From contig DASVDE010000001.1 in NCBI GenBank assembly GCA_036381235.1, positions 50,120-114,119 of the forward strand: DNA of 64,000 nucleotides. The letters are read 5' to 3'. The notes beneath the pieces were generated by a model. It did not search any database, was not told the origin of the DNA, and was given only the letters and a program-made list of their open reading frames with translations. Numbering within the stretch: position 1 is the first letter of the stretch; every line of letters begins with the position of its first letter. Positions 17,383 to 25,976 of this stretch are shown here, piece after piece. This DNA is from DASVDE01 sp036381235 (lineage in GTDB: Bacteria; Actinomycetota; Thermoleophilia; Solirubrobacterales; 70-9). Position numbers and translations under genes: made by a program.

Positions 17383-18303
17383 ATGGCGACGCGCGTGGGA
17401 CTGGTTGGATGTGGGCGCTGGGGCCGCCTCATCCTGCGGGATCTGGTCGCCCTCGGTTGCGACGTTCCCGTGGTCGCGCGCTCAGAGGCGAGTCGCGAGC
17501 GCGCTCGAAAAGGCGGCGCCCAAATGATCGTCGCGGAGATCGGGGCGCTCGAAGCGATCGATGGGGTGATTGTCGCGACGCCGACCGCCACGCATGCGGA
17601 CGTGGTCGCGGAGGCTCTCGAGCTGGGAGTGCCGGTATTCGTCGAGAAGCCGTTGACCGCCGATGTCACCTCCGCGCGGAGGCTCGCAGCCGCCGCCCCG
17701 GACCGGCTCTTCGTGATGGACAAGTGGCGCTATCACCCCGGGGTGCGGGAGCTGGCGCGAATCGCGCAGTCGGGAGAGCTCGGCCCCGTCGTCGGAATCC
17801 ACTCCCGCAGGGTGGCCCTCGGCCACAAACACAAGGACGTGAACACCGTCTGGATTCATGCCCCCCACGACCTCGCGATCGCGCTCGAGGTGCTGGGAGA
17901 AGTGCCCGAGCCGCGGCACGCCGTCCCAGAGCTCGTCGGCGGGGAGCTTGCGGGCCTCACGGCGATCCTGGGTGAATCGCCCTGGGTGGTAATCGAGGTC
18001 TCGGCACTCGCGCCCGGGCATCGGCGGGAGCTGCGCCTCGTCTGCGAGCAGGGCGTCGCGCAACTCGACGGTGGGTATGCCGAGGATGTGGTGATCGCGC
18101 GCGCCGGGAAGATCGAGGAGGACGCGGTCGAGCGGCGCCCAGTCATAGGCGAGTTGCCGCTGCTCGCCGAGCTGCGTGCCTTTGTGGAGCATCTGCAGGG
18201 GGGGCCGCCGGCGAAGAGCTCGGCTGCCGATGCCGTCGCGATCGTCGAGAGCGTAGCCGCGATGATCTCCCAAGCTCAAGCCGGCGAAATGGCCCCGACT
18301 TGA
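17383..18303 (+). CDS. Gfo/Idh/MocA-family NAD(P)-dependent oxidoreductase
   Basis: 306 residues from ATG preceded by CCGGAG. The Rossmann motif VGLVGCGRWGR (residues 5-15) is followed by VIVATPTATH and the signature FVEKPLT (residues 87-93), whose EKP lysine is catalytic in this family. HKHKDVNTVWIHAPHDLAI contains the DxxxH-type pair (HAPHD) of the C-terminal domain. Members oxidise or reduce sugar hydroxyls, often on nucleotide sugars such as UDP-GlcNAc(3)A. It is coupled to the following RmlC-like gene by a four-base stop/start overlap (TTGA), so the two probably modify the same sugar. Confidence 0.88.
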   Translation: MATRVGLVGCGRWGRLILRDLVALGCDVPVVARSEASRERARKGGAQMIVAEIGALEAIDGVIVATPTATHADVVAEALELGVPVFVEKPLTADVTSARRLAAAAPDRLFVMDKWRYHPGVRELARIAQSGELGPVVGIHSRRVALGHKHKDVNTVWIHAPHDLAIALEVLGEVPEPRHAVPELVGGELAGLTAILGESPWVVIEVSALAPGHRRELRLVCEQGVAQLDGGYAEDVVIARAGKIEEDAVERRPVIGELPLLAELRAFVEHLQGGPPAKSSAADAVAIVESVAAMISQAQAGEMAPT

Positions 18304-18845
18304 GCACCCTCACCCCCGTGAGCGGCGTGCTGCCTCACGACTTGCGCCTTTCTCCGCTCGTGCCCCACCGCGACGACCGGGGCACGTTTCTCGAGCTGTA
18401 CCGCGAGGAATGGCAGACGGGTGTCGATCCGGTCCAGTGGAACGCGGTCGACACGGAGACGGGTGTGCTGCGGGGGGTTCACGTCCACCCGCGCCATGAC
18501 GATTACCTGACCATTGTTCGCGGGCGCGCGACCGTTGGCGTGCGCGATTTGCGCGAGGGCTCTCCCAGCGAGGGGGCCGCGGCCTGTGTCGAGCTCAGCG
18601 GTGAGCGCCCCACCGCGATCTCAATCCCTCACGGGGTTGCCCATGGCTTCTTCTTCCATCAGCCGTCGACCCACATCTATGCCGTCTCCCACTACTGGGA
18701 TCCGGCCGATGAGCTGGGCTGCCGCTGGGATGACCGCAACCTGGAGATCCCCTGGCCCCAGCATGAAGCCCAGATCTCGCAGAGGGACGCGGCGCTGCCG
18801 TCCCTGGATGTCCTGCTCGACCAGTTGCGATCTGTCTGGGAATGA
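18300..18845 (+). CDS. dTDP-4-dehydrorhamnose 3,5-epimerase (RmlC)-like cupin
   Basis: 181 residues from TTG 18300, overlapping the upstream TGA. RmlC hallmarks: DDRGTFLELYR near the N-terminus, LRGVHVHPRHDDYLTIVRG (active-site His in the H-x-H segment), ISIPHGVAHGFFF and the C-terminal CRWDDRNLEIPWP. RmlC-type enzymes epimerise C3 and/or C5 of a 4-keto-6-deoxy dTDP sugar. No rmlA, rmlB or rmlD is in view, so a branch product other than rhamnose is possible; together with the preceding oxidoreductase it may make a rarer deoxysugar. Confidence 0.85.
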   Translation: MSTLTPVSGVLPHDLRLSPLVPHRDDRGTFLELYREEWQTGVDPVQWNAVDTETGVLRGVHVHPRHDDYLTIVRGRATVGVRDLREGSPSEGAAACVELSGERPTAISIPHGVAHGFFFHQPSTHIYAVSHYWDPADELGCRWDDRNLEIPWPQHEAQISQRDAALPSLDVLLDQLRSVWE

Positions 18846-18852
18846 CCAGGAC

Positions 18853-19935
18853 TTACGGCCGGGCGCGACCGCCGGTCAGGCGGACGAAGGCATGCCAGGC
18901 GGGCTTGGCCCTGAAGCGGTCGCCTTCGTGGAAGAAGCCCGTCGAGTCGCAGAAGTCACAGGAGCCCTGGACGTCTTTCCAGGTGAACCAGTAGGCGGCC
19001 TTGAGATTGAGGCGACGGCGATTGTCGATCAGGTAGCGATACGAGTCGCGGAGCTGATCGACCTGGCCGAAGATCCCCTGCTCGAAGGCGTCTTGCTGGA
19101 AGTTGTCCTCCGAGCCCCAGCCCATCTCGGTGATGTAGAGGGCAGCGCCGGGATCGTGATTCTCGAGCGCGACGGAGCGCATGTCCTCCGTCATCTGACT
19201 CAGGTCGCCGGCATGTATCGCGTACGGGTGCAGGGCGATCCCGTCGAACTTGGACTCGATGCCCGGCACCCGGTAGAGCTCCTCGAGGAAGTCGACCGCG
19301 TCCATCCCGCGCGGTCCGTCCTCGTCGGGATCGCCGAAGAGGCCGGAGAGCACCACTTTGGCACCCGGGTCGGCGCGTTTGATCGCCGTGGAGGTGAAGT
19401 TCAGCAGCCTCGCGTAACGAGCCGGGGAGACGGGGAAGGCGAAGTAGAAGAAGTTCGCTTCGTTCCAGACCTGCCAGGTGCGGATCGGGTCCCTCGGAAC
19501 CGGGTCCTCCGAGCCCGGCCCGTGCTCCAACCAGAACTGGCCGTTGGGCCCGTAGCGCTCGATCGCCGCCCACACGAAGGCTATCCATGCGCGGCGCGCC
19601 CGTCCGCCGATCGGCAGCGACGTCGGCTTGTGCGACAGCCAGCGAGGGGTGCCATAGAGGAAGGGAAGGATCTGGAGCCCGCCGCGCGCGGCTGCCGCAA
19701 CGGCCTGGTCGATGCCCCCCCAGCCGTAGCCGCCCTGGGGGGTCGGCTGCACGCCATCCCAGGGCACGGCCAAGCGGACGCTGCCGATCCGCCCGACGCG
19801 CATGTACTGGACATCGGTGTCGCTCAGGGCCGTCTGGGGAGCGACACCGAAGAAGCTGCGGGGAATCGCCTGGGCGGCGGTGGGAGCCAACAGCAGCGCG
19901 ATCAGCGCCAGGGCGATTGTCAGAGTTCGTCTCAG
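18853..19935 (-). CDS. Secreted clan GH-A glycoside hydrolase (GH39/GH5-like)
   Basis: About 360 residues if translation begins at CTG 19935, within the CTGA that ends the upstream gene. The first ATG/GTG/TTG in frame (TTG 19890) falls inside an evident signal peptide (LTIALALIALLLAPTAAQA), so the protein almost certainly starts upstream of it. The catalytic pair of clan GH-A is visible: the acid/base Glu in WQVWNEANFF, and the nucleophile Glu in LYITEMGWGS about 125 residues later. WFTWKDVQGSCDFC ends the barrel. It probably trims or remodels the surface or an external glycan. Coupling to the unrelated flavoprotein gene upstream is notable. Substrate unknown. Confidence 0.8.
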   Translation of the reverse strand: MRRTLTIALALIALLLAPTAAQAIPRSFFGVAPQTALSDTDVQYMRVGRIGSVRLAVPWDGVQPTPQGGYGWGGIDQAVAAAARGGLQILPFLYGTPRWLSHKPTSLPIGGRARRAWIAFVWAAIERYGPNGQFWLEHGPGSEDPVPRDPIRTWQVWNEANFFYFAFPVSPARYARLLNFTSTAIKRADPGAKVVLSGLFGDPDEDGPRGMDAVDFLEELYRVPGIESKFDGIALHPYAIHAGDLSQMTEDMRSVALENHDPGAALYITEMGWGSEDNFQQDAFEQGIFGQVDQLRDSYRYLIDNRRRLNLKAAYWFTWKDVQGSCDFCDSTGFFHEGDRFRAKPAWHAFVRLTGGRARP

Positions 19936-20399
19936 TAGGTGCCTTCGAGCTTGCGGTGGTCCCAGGTGGCGGTGCGCACCGGCTTGAAGTGGATCGCGAC
20001 GCGCTTTGGCGCCTGCGCCTCCAGCGCCGCTTTGGCATTCCCTTCTACCGAGGAGATCCCTTCCGCGTAGCGCAACGTCAGTTCCTCAGCGAACCCGATC
20101 ACCGTCTCGAAGTCGCGGTGGATCTCCGCCTCGGCCTCGATCATCGCCCCTCGCAGCTCCCCGTATTCGTGGCCGGTCTCGACCAGCACGGTGGCACGCG
20201 GGTCGCGCTCCAGGTTGCGCACCTTCTGGGACTTCGCGTAGGTCCAGATCCATATCTCGCTGTCGCGAGGCACGAACCACATCGGCATCGAGTGCGGCCA
20301 GCCGCGCGGCCCCAGGCTAGAGACGATCGCGATCCGCTCCCCCTCGAGCAGCTCCAGCAACTCCTCCTCGCTCAGCTTGATCTGGTCCCTGCGGCTCAT
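19932..20399 (-). CDS. Pyridoxamine 5'-phosphate oxidase-fold flavoprotein (FDOR-B, F420-dependent-like)
   Basis: 155 residues from ATG. RIAIVSSLGPRGWPHSMPMWFV and WTYAKSQKVRNLERDPRATVLVE match the split-barrel FDOR family, where actinobacterial members use F420 or FMN to reduce small substrates. It is a single-domain protein without membrane segments. It lies between the HD-GYP gene and the secreted glycosidase, all read leftward. The specific cofactor and substrate cannot be told from sequence. Confidence 0.85.
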   Translation of the reverse strand: MSRRDQIKLSEEELLELLEGERIAIVSSLGPRGWPHSMPMWFVPRDSEIWIWTYAKSQKVRNLERDPRATVLVETGHEYGELRGAMIEAEAEIHRDFETVIGFAEELTLRYAEGISSVEGNAKAALEAQAPKRVAIHFKPVRTATWDHRKLEGTY

Positions 20400-20431
20400 C
20401 GTCGATCCGCAGGGAGATTAGGCGACGCGCT

Positions 20432-21997
20432 CTAGTTTCCTCCCAGGTCCACCGGCGGCGGTTTCGGCACCACTTCGCGCACGTCGGGGACGGGGGTCGG
20501 AACTTTCACCGGAAGCGGCTCGACGGTTTTGGCGACCGTGTCCACCACGGTCGCCACCGGCTCGGTTGCTTTCGCCACCGCGTCGGACGTGTCGAGAAGC
20601 GCCGGCGTGTCGTCGTTCGAATCCCCTCCCCTGCCTCCGGCGCCGGAGTCATTCCCGCCTTTGCCGGTCGAACCGGAGCCCTCACCCGAGCCGCCGGCCG
20701 CCCTGTCCCCGGGCGCCGATCCCCCGCCTCCCTCGGTGCTGGACGAGGGAGACCCGGACACGCCGCGATCGAGCTCGCCATGGTCGGGGGCATCCACCCC
20801 CACCTGGCCTCGAGAACCCTTGGTGTGGGACGAGCCGTCGGCGGGCTGACGCCGGACGGCGCTCCCGCCACCGGCGTCGACAAGCCGGCTCGCGATCGGC
20901 TCGGATGCCTGAGCAGCGGGAGACTCCGGGCCCGCGCGCAGAGCATGGCTCGCGACGGCCCCGGCGATCACCGTGGCCCCCGTCGCGACGGCCGCCTTCG
21001 CCGCCACCCCAAGGCCACCGAGCCTCAGCTCATCCACGAGCAAGGCGAACAGCCGCGGGCCGTTGGCGAAGAAGGCCCAGAAGGCGACGGGTCGCAGGCC
21101 GGAATAGTAGGCGCGAAAGGCCCGCACGGCGTCGGGGTCGAGCTGCTTGCCCGCCTCGGCGGCCAGCACCTCCAACGCCTCCTTGTGTCGCCTGGCGGAA
21201 CGGTACGGCCGCGTGGAGGTGATTGCGTCGAAGGTGTCGGCGACCGCGAGGATGCGAGCGCCCAGCGGAATCCGGTCGCCGCCGAGGCCGTCCGGATAGC
21301 CCCCGCCGTCGAGCCGTTCGTGGTGATGGCGCACAATCCGGGTCAGCTCGTCGTCGCCGAGGCCGGCGACCATCCGCGCCCCGGCCACCGGATGCAGCTT
21401 GATCACGGCGAACTCCTCGCCGGTAAGCCGTCCCGGCTTGTTCATGATCTCGCGCGGGGTCTCGATCTTGCCGACGTCATGAACGGCGGCGGCAGTACGG
21501 ATCCTGGCGATCTCCTCGCGCGGCAGACCCATCCGCTTGGCGATCGCGACGGCGTGGCGGGCGACCCGACGAGAGTGCCCCTGTGTGTAGGGGTCGCGTG
21601 CCTCCATCGTCCTCGCGAGCCGCTCCAACAGGCGCGCCCGCTCCCTCAGACCGAGGTCCGTCTGCCGCCGCCACACCCGGGCGCCCCGCGGCTCGAGCAT
21701 CCTGGTCGCGCTGGCGAGCCGGCGCTCCTGCAGGCGCCGCCACACCCAGCCCCACAGCATCAAGTCGCCAAACACCGTGTCCCCGGCTTTGGACCGGATC
21801 GTCCAGAGGGCGCTGCCCACACACGAAACCGCGATCGAGAGGACTATCGCGGCGCCGGCCAGGAGGACAACCGAGTCGACGCCCCCCAAGGAGCGCAGCA
21901 ACGAGACAGCCAGGACGGGCAAGCCGACGACTGCGGCGGTTGCGGCGGTTGCTTGCGGCAAACGCTTGATCGAGGCTGGTGCGGAGACGGCGCCCAT
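20432..21997 (-). CDS. Membrane HD-GYP domain protein (putative c-di-GMP phosphodiesterase)
   Basis: 521 residues from ATG. Two N-terminal helices (residues 14-75) anchor it; residues 125-300 are the HD-GYP domain: HSRRVARHAVAIA, AAVHDVGKIETP (the HD pair), HPVAGARM, then HHHERLDGGGYPDGL (the GYP motif) and ADTFDAITSTRPYR. The His/Asp metal ligands all look present. HD-GYP enzymes hydrolyse c-di-GMP. A further helix (AVATGATVIAGAVASHALRA) is followed by about 150 residues rich in Gly, Ser and Pro, which would sit outside or in the wall. So the catalytic domain is flanked by membrane segments, and the tail may sense the envelope. A good promoter lies about 45 bases upstream. Confidence 0.88.
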   Translation of the reverse strand: MGAVSAPASIKRLPQATAATAAVVGLPVLAVSLLRSLGGVDSVVLLAGAAIVLSIAVSCVGSALWTIRSKAGDTVFGDLMLWGWVWRRLQERRLASATRMLEPRGARVWRRQTDLGLRERARLLERLARTMEARDPYTQGHSRRVARHAVAIAKRMGLPREEIARIRTAAAVHDVGKIETPREIMNKPGRLTGEEFAVIKLHPVAGARMVAGLGDDELTRIVRHHHERLDGGGYPDGLGGDRIPLGARILAVADTFDAITSTRPYRSARRHKEALEVLAAEAGKQLDPDAVRAFRAYYSGLRPVAFWAFFANGPRLFALLVDELRLGGLGVAAKAAVATGATVIAGAVASHALRAGPESPAAQASEPIASRLVDAGGGSAVRRQPADGSSHTKGSRGQVGVDAPDHGELDRGVSGSPSSSTEGGGGSAPGDRAAGGSGEGSGSTGKGGNDSGAGGRGGDSNDDTPALLDTSDAVAKATEPVATVVDTVAKTVEPLPVKVPTPVPDVREVVPKPPPVDLGGN

Positions 21998-22042
21998 GGT
22001 CTTGGAACCTGCCAGGCGCTGGGGCGCCGCGGGTACGCGATG

Positions 22043-22072
22043 TTTATAAATGCACCGCGGAGCGATTGTCTA
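22043..22072 (-). promoter_or_regulatory. Predicted sigma70-type promoter for the HD-GYP gene
   Basis: On the minus strand a TAGACA (22067-22072) and a TATAAA (22043-22048) are separated by 18 bases, in a region of markedly lower GC than its surroundings and about 45 bases before the HD-GYP start. It matches 5/6 and 5/6 of the consensus boxes. No operator is evident. Confidence 0.45.
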
Positions 22073-22099
22073 GGGAACATTCGTTGCCCCGGGCCTTTT

Positions 22100-23503
22100 C
22101 TACCTCGTGCGGGGGAGCCGACTCAGCACCATCGCCTGGGTGTGGCGGCTCTCGGGGATCGCAACCAAGAGCTGGCTCTCCAGCCGCTTGTGGAGATGGA
22201 GCAGAAGGCGCCCGCGCGAGCTGAGGCGGACGCGGAAGACGTGGCCTTGTCCTCCCCCGAGGCTGAAGCTGCGGCGAGCGAGGGCGATGCGAACGGTGCG
22301 CGGCTTGGCGCTGCGGCCCTGGGTCGGGCTCTTCACCCTCAGGTGGGTGCGGACGATGATCTGCCCCGGGCAGGAGGTGGAGGTAGCCCAGCCGCAGCGG
22401 ACCCAGACGCGAACTGTGGAGCCATGGGCCTTGACGTGGTCGACGGTGAGTGGCGGCGGGCCGCTGTCGCCGAGCGCAACGGGCGGGCCGGCCGTTGCCC
22501 CGTCGAGGTAGTCGTTGTCGATATTGATCGTCACCCCGCCGTAGGTCTCGTTGTGCCCACCGCGGTACTGATGCAGACGTTGCTGGAGGCTCCAGGCGCT
22601 TGCCGGCACGAAGGGGTCGACGGTGCTTTGCCGGCCGTTCCAGTTGGCGATCCAGATGTCGTCGGGAAGCGTGTAACCGGTCCCGATACGGCTGACCAGA
22701 TCGGCGATCCCCGAGGCGCTGCTGCTGTAGACGCCGGAGGCGTAGCCGAGGATGTGCAGCCGGGCGGTCCAGGCGGCCAGGAAGGTGAGTGTCGCCGAGC
22801 TGGCGCCGGCGGTCCGAGTGTAGCTCTCCATGTCGAAGTAGATTGGGCTGCCCGGCCCGATCCCGACCTCGCGGGCATCGGTCGCGGCGTCGTCGGCGGC
22901 GTCGGTCCCCTGAGTGGCGGCGGCCCTGGAGCTGAGGGTCGCGCAGGAGGTGCAGCTGCTGGTTGGCGCCTGAAGGCCGACATAGGTGGGGATCAGGTGC
23001 CAGCCGGCGCTTACCTGCTCGGCGATCCAGCTCGAGTTCAGGTTCGGCTGCGAGCAGCCGCGGTTGAGCCCGCCGATATAGATGCCGACCGCCCGGTAAG
23101 GAGAGTCGGCCCAGGCCCGCATCGCCCGCGAGGAGGGCGCCGAGCAGGCGTCGAAGCCGAGGCCGGTGAAGGTGGCGGGCCCGGACACCGGCAGCAGCGG
23201 CGCGATGGAACTCGTCGCCCGCGCGGCGCGCGTTTCCCCGGCGGGGTCGATGAGGATCGCCCGGCGGCGCCCGACCGCACGCGCCGGGCAGCGCTGGCCG
23301 GCCCGCGGCGTCCCCAGGTAGACGGCGCGGCGGTCGAGCCGCACGCACATCCCGGGCTGCTGCGCGAGCCGGTACACCGGTGAGGAGGCGGGAACGCGAA
23401 CCGTCTTGCCGCGGAAATGGATCGTCTTCGCCTCCCCGTGGGCAGTCGGCACGGCGATTGCGAGCAGGGCGATTGCGACTATTGCCGGGCGGAGCAGACG
23501 CAT
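22100..23503 (-). CDS. Secreted DUF1906 glycoside hydrolase-like protein (Rv2525c-like)
   Basis: 467 residues from ATG. A signal peptide (LRPAIVAIALLAIAVPTAHG) leads into about 80 basic residues, then a TIM-barrel-like domain (about 110-340): TFTGLGFDACSAPSSRAM, YRAVGIYIGG, IYFDMESYTRT, GYASGVYSSSAS and IWIANWNG. These are features of DUF1906, related to GH25-type muramidase folds and to Rv2525c; the Asp/Glu of FDMES is the likely catalytic or structural pair. The C-terminal 110 residues form a beta-rich module of the type seen in secreted proteins of this lineage. A cell-wall role is plausible, but activity is unproven for the family. Confidence 0.8.
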   Translation of the reverse strand: MRLLRPAIVAIALLAIAVPTAHGEAKTIHFRGKTVRVPASSPVYRLAQQPGMCVRLDRRAVYLGTPRAGQRCPARAVGRRRAILIDPAGETRAARATSSIAPLLPVSGPATFTGLGFDACSAPSSRAMRAWADSPYRAVGIYIGGLNRGCSQPNLNSSWIAEQVSAGWHLIPTYVGLQAPTSSCTSCATLSSRAAATQGTDAADDAATDAREVGIGPGSPIYFDMESYTRTAGASSATLTFLAAWTARLHILGYASGVYSSSASGIADLVSRIGTGYTLPDDIWIANWNGRQSTVDPFVPASAWSLQQRLHQYRGGHNETYGGVTINIDNDYLDGATAGPPVALGDSGPPPLTVDHVKAHGSTVRVWVRCGWATSTSCPGQIIVRTHLRVKSPTQGRSAKPRTVRIALARRSFSLGGGQGHVFRVRLSSRGRLLLHLHKRLESQLLVAIPESRHTQAMVLSRLPRTR

Positions 23504-23554
23504 ACCTGCCTCAACCGTTCTACCTCGTGGTCGATTCGCCTTGAAACAAACCAG

Positions 23555-25939
23555 TTATGCGGGGCGAGGGACCAGGTCCAGCTCGCGCCAGGGTCCCTCG
23601 CCGGCCATCGGCTGGGTGCGACCCTCGAGCCAGTCGGGCTGGAGGTCGTCGTAGTGGGGGCTGGCCGGGTGGCCGGATTGACCGGTGAACATCTGCCAGC
23701 GCGCGCGCTCGGGCGCGGTGGGGTCGGCGATCATCCGCCAGCTCGGCGCCCAGACCGCCTTGTAAGGGTCGTTGGGGTCGTAGGCGATCTGGCTCACCGT
23801 CTCCTGGGCGCCCCCCGCTTCGAGACGGCGGTTGAGCAGCTTGCGCAGCAGCGGGTTGGCCTCGCCCAGTGGGTGGGGGAACTCCAACTCGTGGACGCGC
23901 CCCCAGCGCCAGCCCTCCGGATCGGGACCAAAGCGGTCGCTGAGGTCGTCGAGCGCCCCGCTCAGCGCCTCCAGCGCGAAGCCGTCCCAGGGGCGGCCGA
24001 TCAACTCCTCATCGCCCTCTTCCCAGAGCTTCATCAGATGCGAGTGCCAGCGCCATGGCGAGGTGACATGGGAAGTGAAACCGTTGTCGGCGCGGTCGAG
24101 CCATCGCTCGCAGAGGTCGCGATCCCCGATCGCCGCGCGGGCGACCTCACGGGCGAGCCGCAACAGGAAGGCCTGGTAGATCGTTCCTGCGATCGAATCG
24201 GCATCGAGGTTGCCGTCCCAGCTGCGCAGCCGTTCGATCGCGCTGCGCTCGCGCTGCCCGGAGGGGCTGAGCCGGCCCAGGCGCCGCGCCGCTTCCAGCC
24301 CGAGGATCGAGACGTGGTCGATCTGTATCCGTTCGAAGCTCTCGATGTCGTGCTCGTCGGACTCCCGCAGCAGGTCTTCGATCCGCTGCGCCCGCACGCC
24401 GTCATACCACTCGCTGGTGATGTGGTGGGGATAGTCGTCGCCGACGATCCGGTTGTTGGCGCTGACCAGCAGGCCACTCTCGGGGTCGATCGTCTCAGGC
24501 AACTCCTCGTAGGGAATCGTCCCCGTCCACTCGAACTCCCCCGTCCAACCCGGCTTCGGCAGATCCGGGCAGTTCCCCTTGCGCAGCGGCAGGCGGCCGA
24601 TCAGCTTGTAGCCGATCGAGCCGTGGCGATCGGCCCAGATCAGGTTGGAGGCCGGTGCTGTGTGGCCCTCCAGCTTGGCGACCAGCTCGGGGCCGGACTC
24701 GATCAAGTGCAACTCGAACATTCCCTGGAAGGCGGTCGGCTCGTCGAGCGTGAGCCAGCGTAGGGCGAGCGGCTCGGCATCGTCGGCGCCAAGCGCATCG
24801 TTGACGATCGGCCCGTGGTGAGTGGACTTGACCTCGAGCACCTCGGGTTCGGCGCACCCCTTCACCGCGATCTCCTCGCGCCGGACATCAAGCGGTCGCC
24901 ACTCTTCCTCGAACAGGTATCGCTCGCCCTCGATCCGCTCGATGAAGAGATCCTGGATATCGGCCAGCACATTGGTGAAGGTCCAGCAGACGTCGTTGTT
25001 CTGACCCATGTAGACGCCCGGCATCCCCGGCATCGAGGCGCCGCGAACGACTCTGTCGCCGAGGGTGAGCCCGACCTGATACCAGATGCCCGGCATGCTC
25101 GGCGGCAGGTGCGGATCAGCCGCGATCAGCGGCGAGCCGGTGGCGCTGCGGGTGCCGCTGATCGCCCAGTTGTTGGAGCCGCCGGCCTCGACGGCGAGGC
25201 CCATCGCACGGCGCACAGTGTCGATCTGCTCGGTGATCGCGAGGCCATCTCCGCTCCACTGCTCCTGGGTGACGATCGGGCTGCCGGCGGGATAGACGGA
25301 GTCGAGCTTTGCGGCGCGCTCGGGGCCGAGGGCGCGCACCATGTCAGCGCGCAGCAGCTCCCGCTCCCAGTTGGTTGCCAGGCCGAAGGTGAGCAGCTTT
25401 CCGAGGCCGAGGATGTCAGCGGGGCGCCAGGGCTCGAAGCTGCCGAGGCGCAGCAATTGCATCTCGAAGGGCATCGCCTTGGCGCTCTCCGCCGCGGCGT
25501 TGACCCCGGCGCAGAAGGTCTCCAGAAGGGCGCGCAACTCCGGATCCAACTCTGCTTCTTCGCGCTCGGCGACACGGCGGATCCCCAGAGTACGCAGTAG
25601 GCGGTCAACCGGAAGGGCCTCGGCCCCGGCGAACTCGGAGAGGCGGCCGCTGACGACCCGCCGGTAGAAGTCCATCTGCCAGAGGCGGTCCTGCGCATGC
25701 GCAAAGCCCTCGCCGAACCAGAGGTCAGCGGAGCTGCCGGCCTCGATGTGGGGCACGCCCCAGCGGTCACGGCGCACCCGCACCGGCCCCTCCAGCCCGC
25801 CTACCTCGATCGTCCCCTCCTGCTTGGGCAGTGGGCGGCGTGCCAGCCAGTGCCAGGCAGCTGCCGTGCTCGCCGCGGCGAGCCCCGTGCCGGCGGCCCC
25901 GGCCAACAGTCCCACGCGCGCTGCTCGCCTGCGATTCAT
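23555..25939 (-). CDS. Penicillin acylase-family (peptidase S45) amidohydrolase
   Basis: 794 residues from ATG, with a Tat/Sec-like hydrophobic N-terminus (residues 6-30). VRRDRWGVPHIEA and GEGFAHAQDRLWQMDFYRR mark the A-chain; the autoproteolytic junction is AGGSNNWAI with Ser255 as the N-terminal nucleophile of the B-chain. DPHLPPSMPGIWYQV and MPGVYMGQNNDVCWTFTN follow, as in Ntn-hydrolases that cleave beta-lactam side chains or N-acyl-homoserine lactones. The full length fits the family (750-850). It stands alone. Natural substrate is unknown; quorum quenching and acyl-amino-acid hydrolysis are both known for this family. Confidence 0.9.
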   Translation of the reverse strand: MNRRRAARVGLLAGAAGTGLAAASTAAAWHWLARRPLPKQEGTIEVGGLEGPVRVRRDRWGVPHIEAGSSADLWFGEGFAHAQDRLWQMDFYRRVVSGRLSEFAGAEALPVDRLLRTLGIRRVAEREEAELDPELRALLETFCAGVNAAAESAKAMPFEMQLLRLGSFEPWRPADILGLGKLLTFGLATNWERELLRADMVRALGPERAAKLDSVYPAGSPIVTQEQWSGDGLAITEQIDTVRRAMGLAVEAGGSNNWAISGTRSATGSPLIAADPHLPPSMPGIWYQVGLTLGDRVVRGASMPGMPGVYMGQNNDVCWTFTNVLADIQDLFIERIEGERYLFEEEWRPLDVRREEIAVKGCAEPEVLEVKSTHHGPIVNDALGADDAEPLALRWLTLDEPTAFQGMFELHLIESGPELVAKLEGHTAPASNLIWADRHGSIGYKLIGRLPLRKGNCPDLPKPGWTGEFEWTGTIPYEELPETIDPESGLLVSANNRIVGDDYPHHITSEWYDGVRAQRIEDLLRESDEHDIESFERIQIDHVSILGLEAARRLGRLSPSGQRERSAIERLRSWDGNLDADSIAGTIYQAFLLRLAREVARAAIGDRDLCERWLDRADNGFTSHVTSPWRWHSHLMKLWEEGDEELIGRPWDGFALEALSGALDDLSDRFGPDPEGWRWGRVHELEFPHPLGEANPLLRKLLNRRLEAGGAQETVSQIAYDPNDPYKAVWAPSWRMIADPTAPERARWQMFTGQSGHPASPHYDDLQPDWLEGRTQPMAGEGPWRELDLVPRPA

Positions 25940-25976
25940 CCCAACTCACCCTACTGGCCGGCTGGCCAGGACCGGG

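Noticed and set aside
20780..23383. An 867-codon open frame on the plus strand
   Set aside because: It is antisense to the HD-GYP and DUF1906 genes, crosses their intergenic region and has no recognisable domain or sensible composition.
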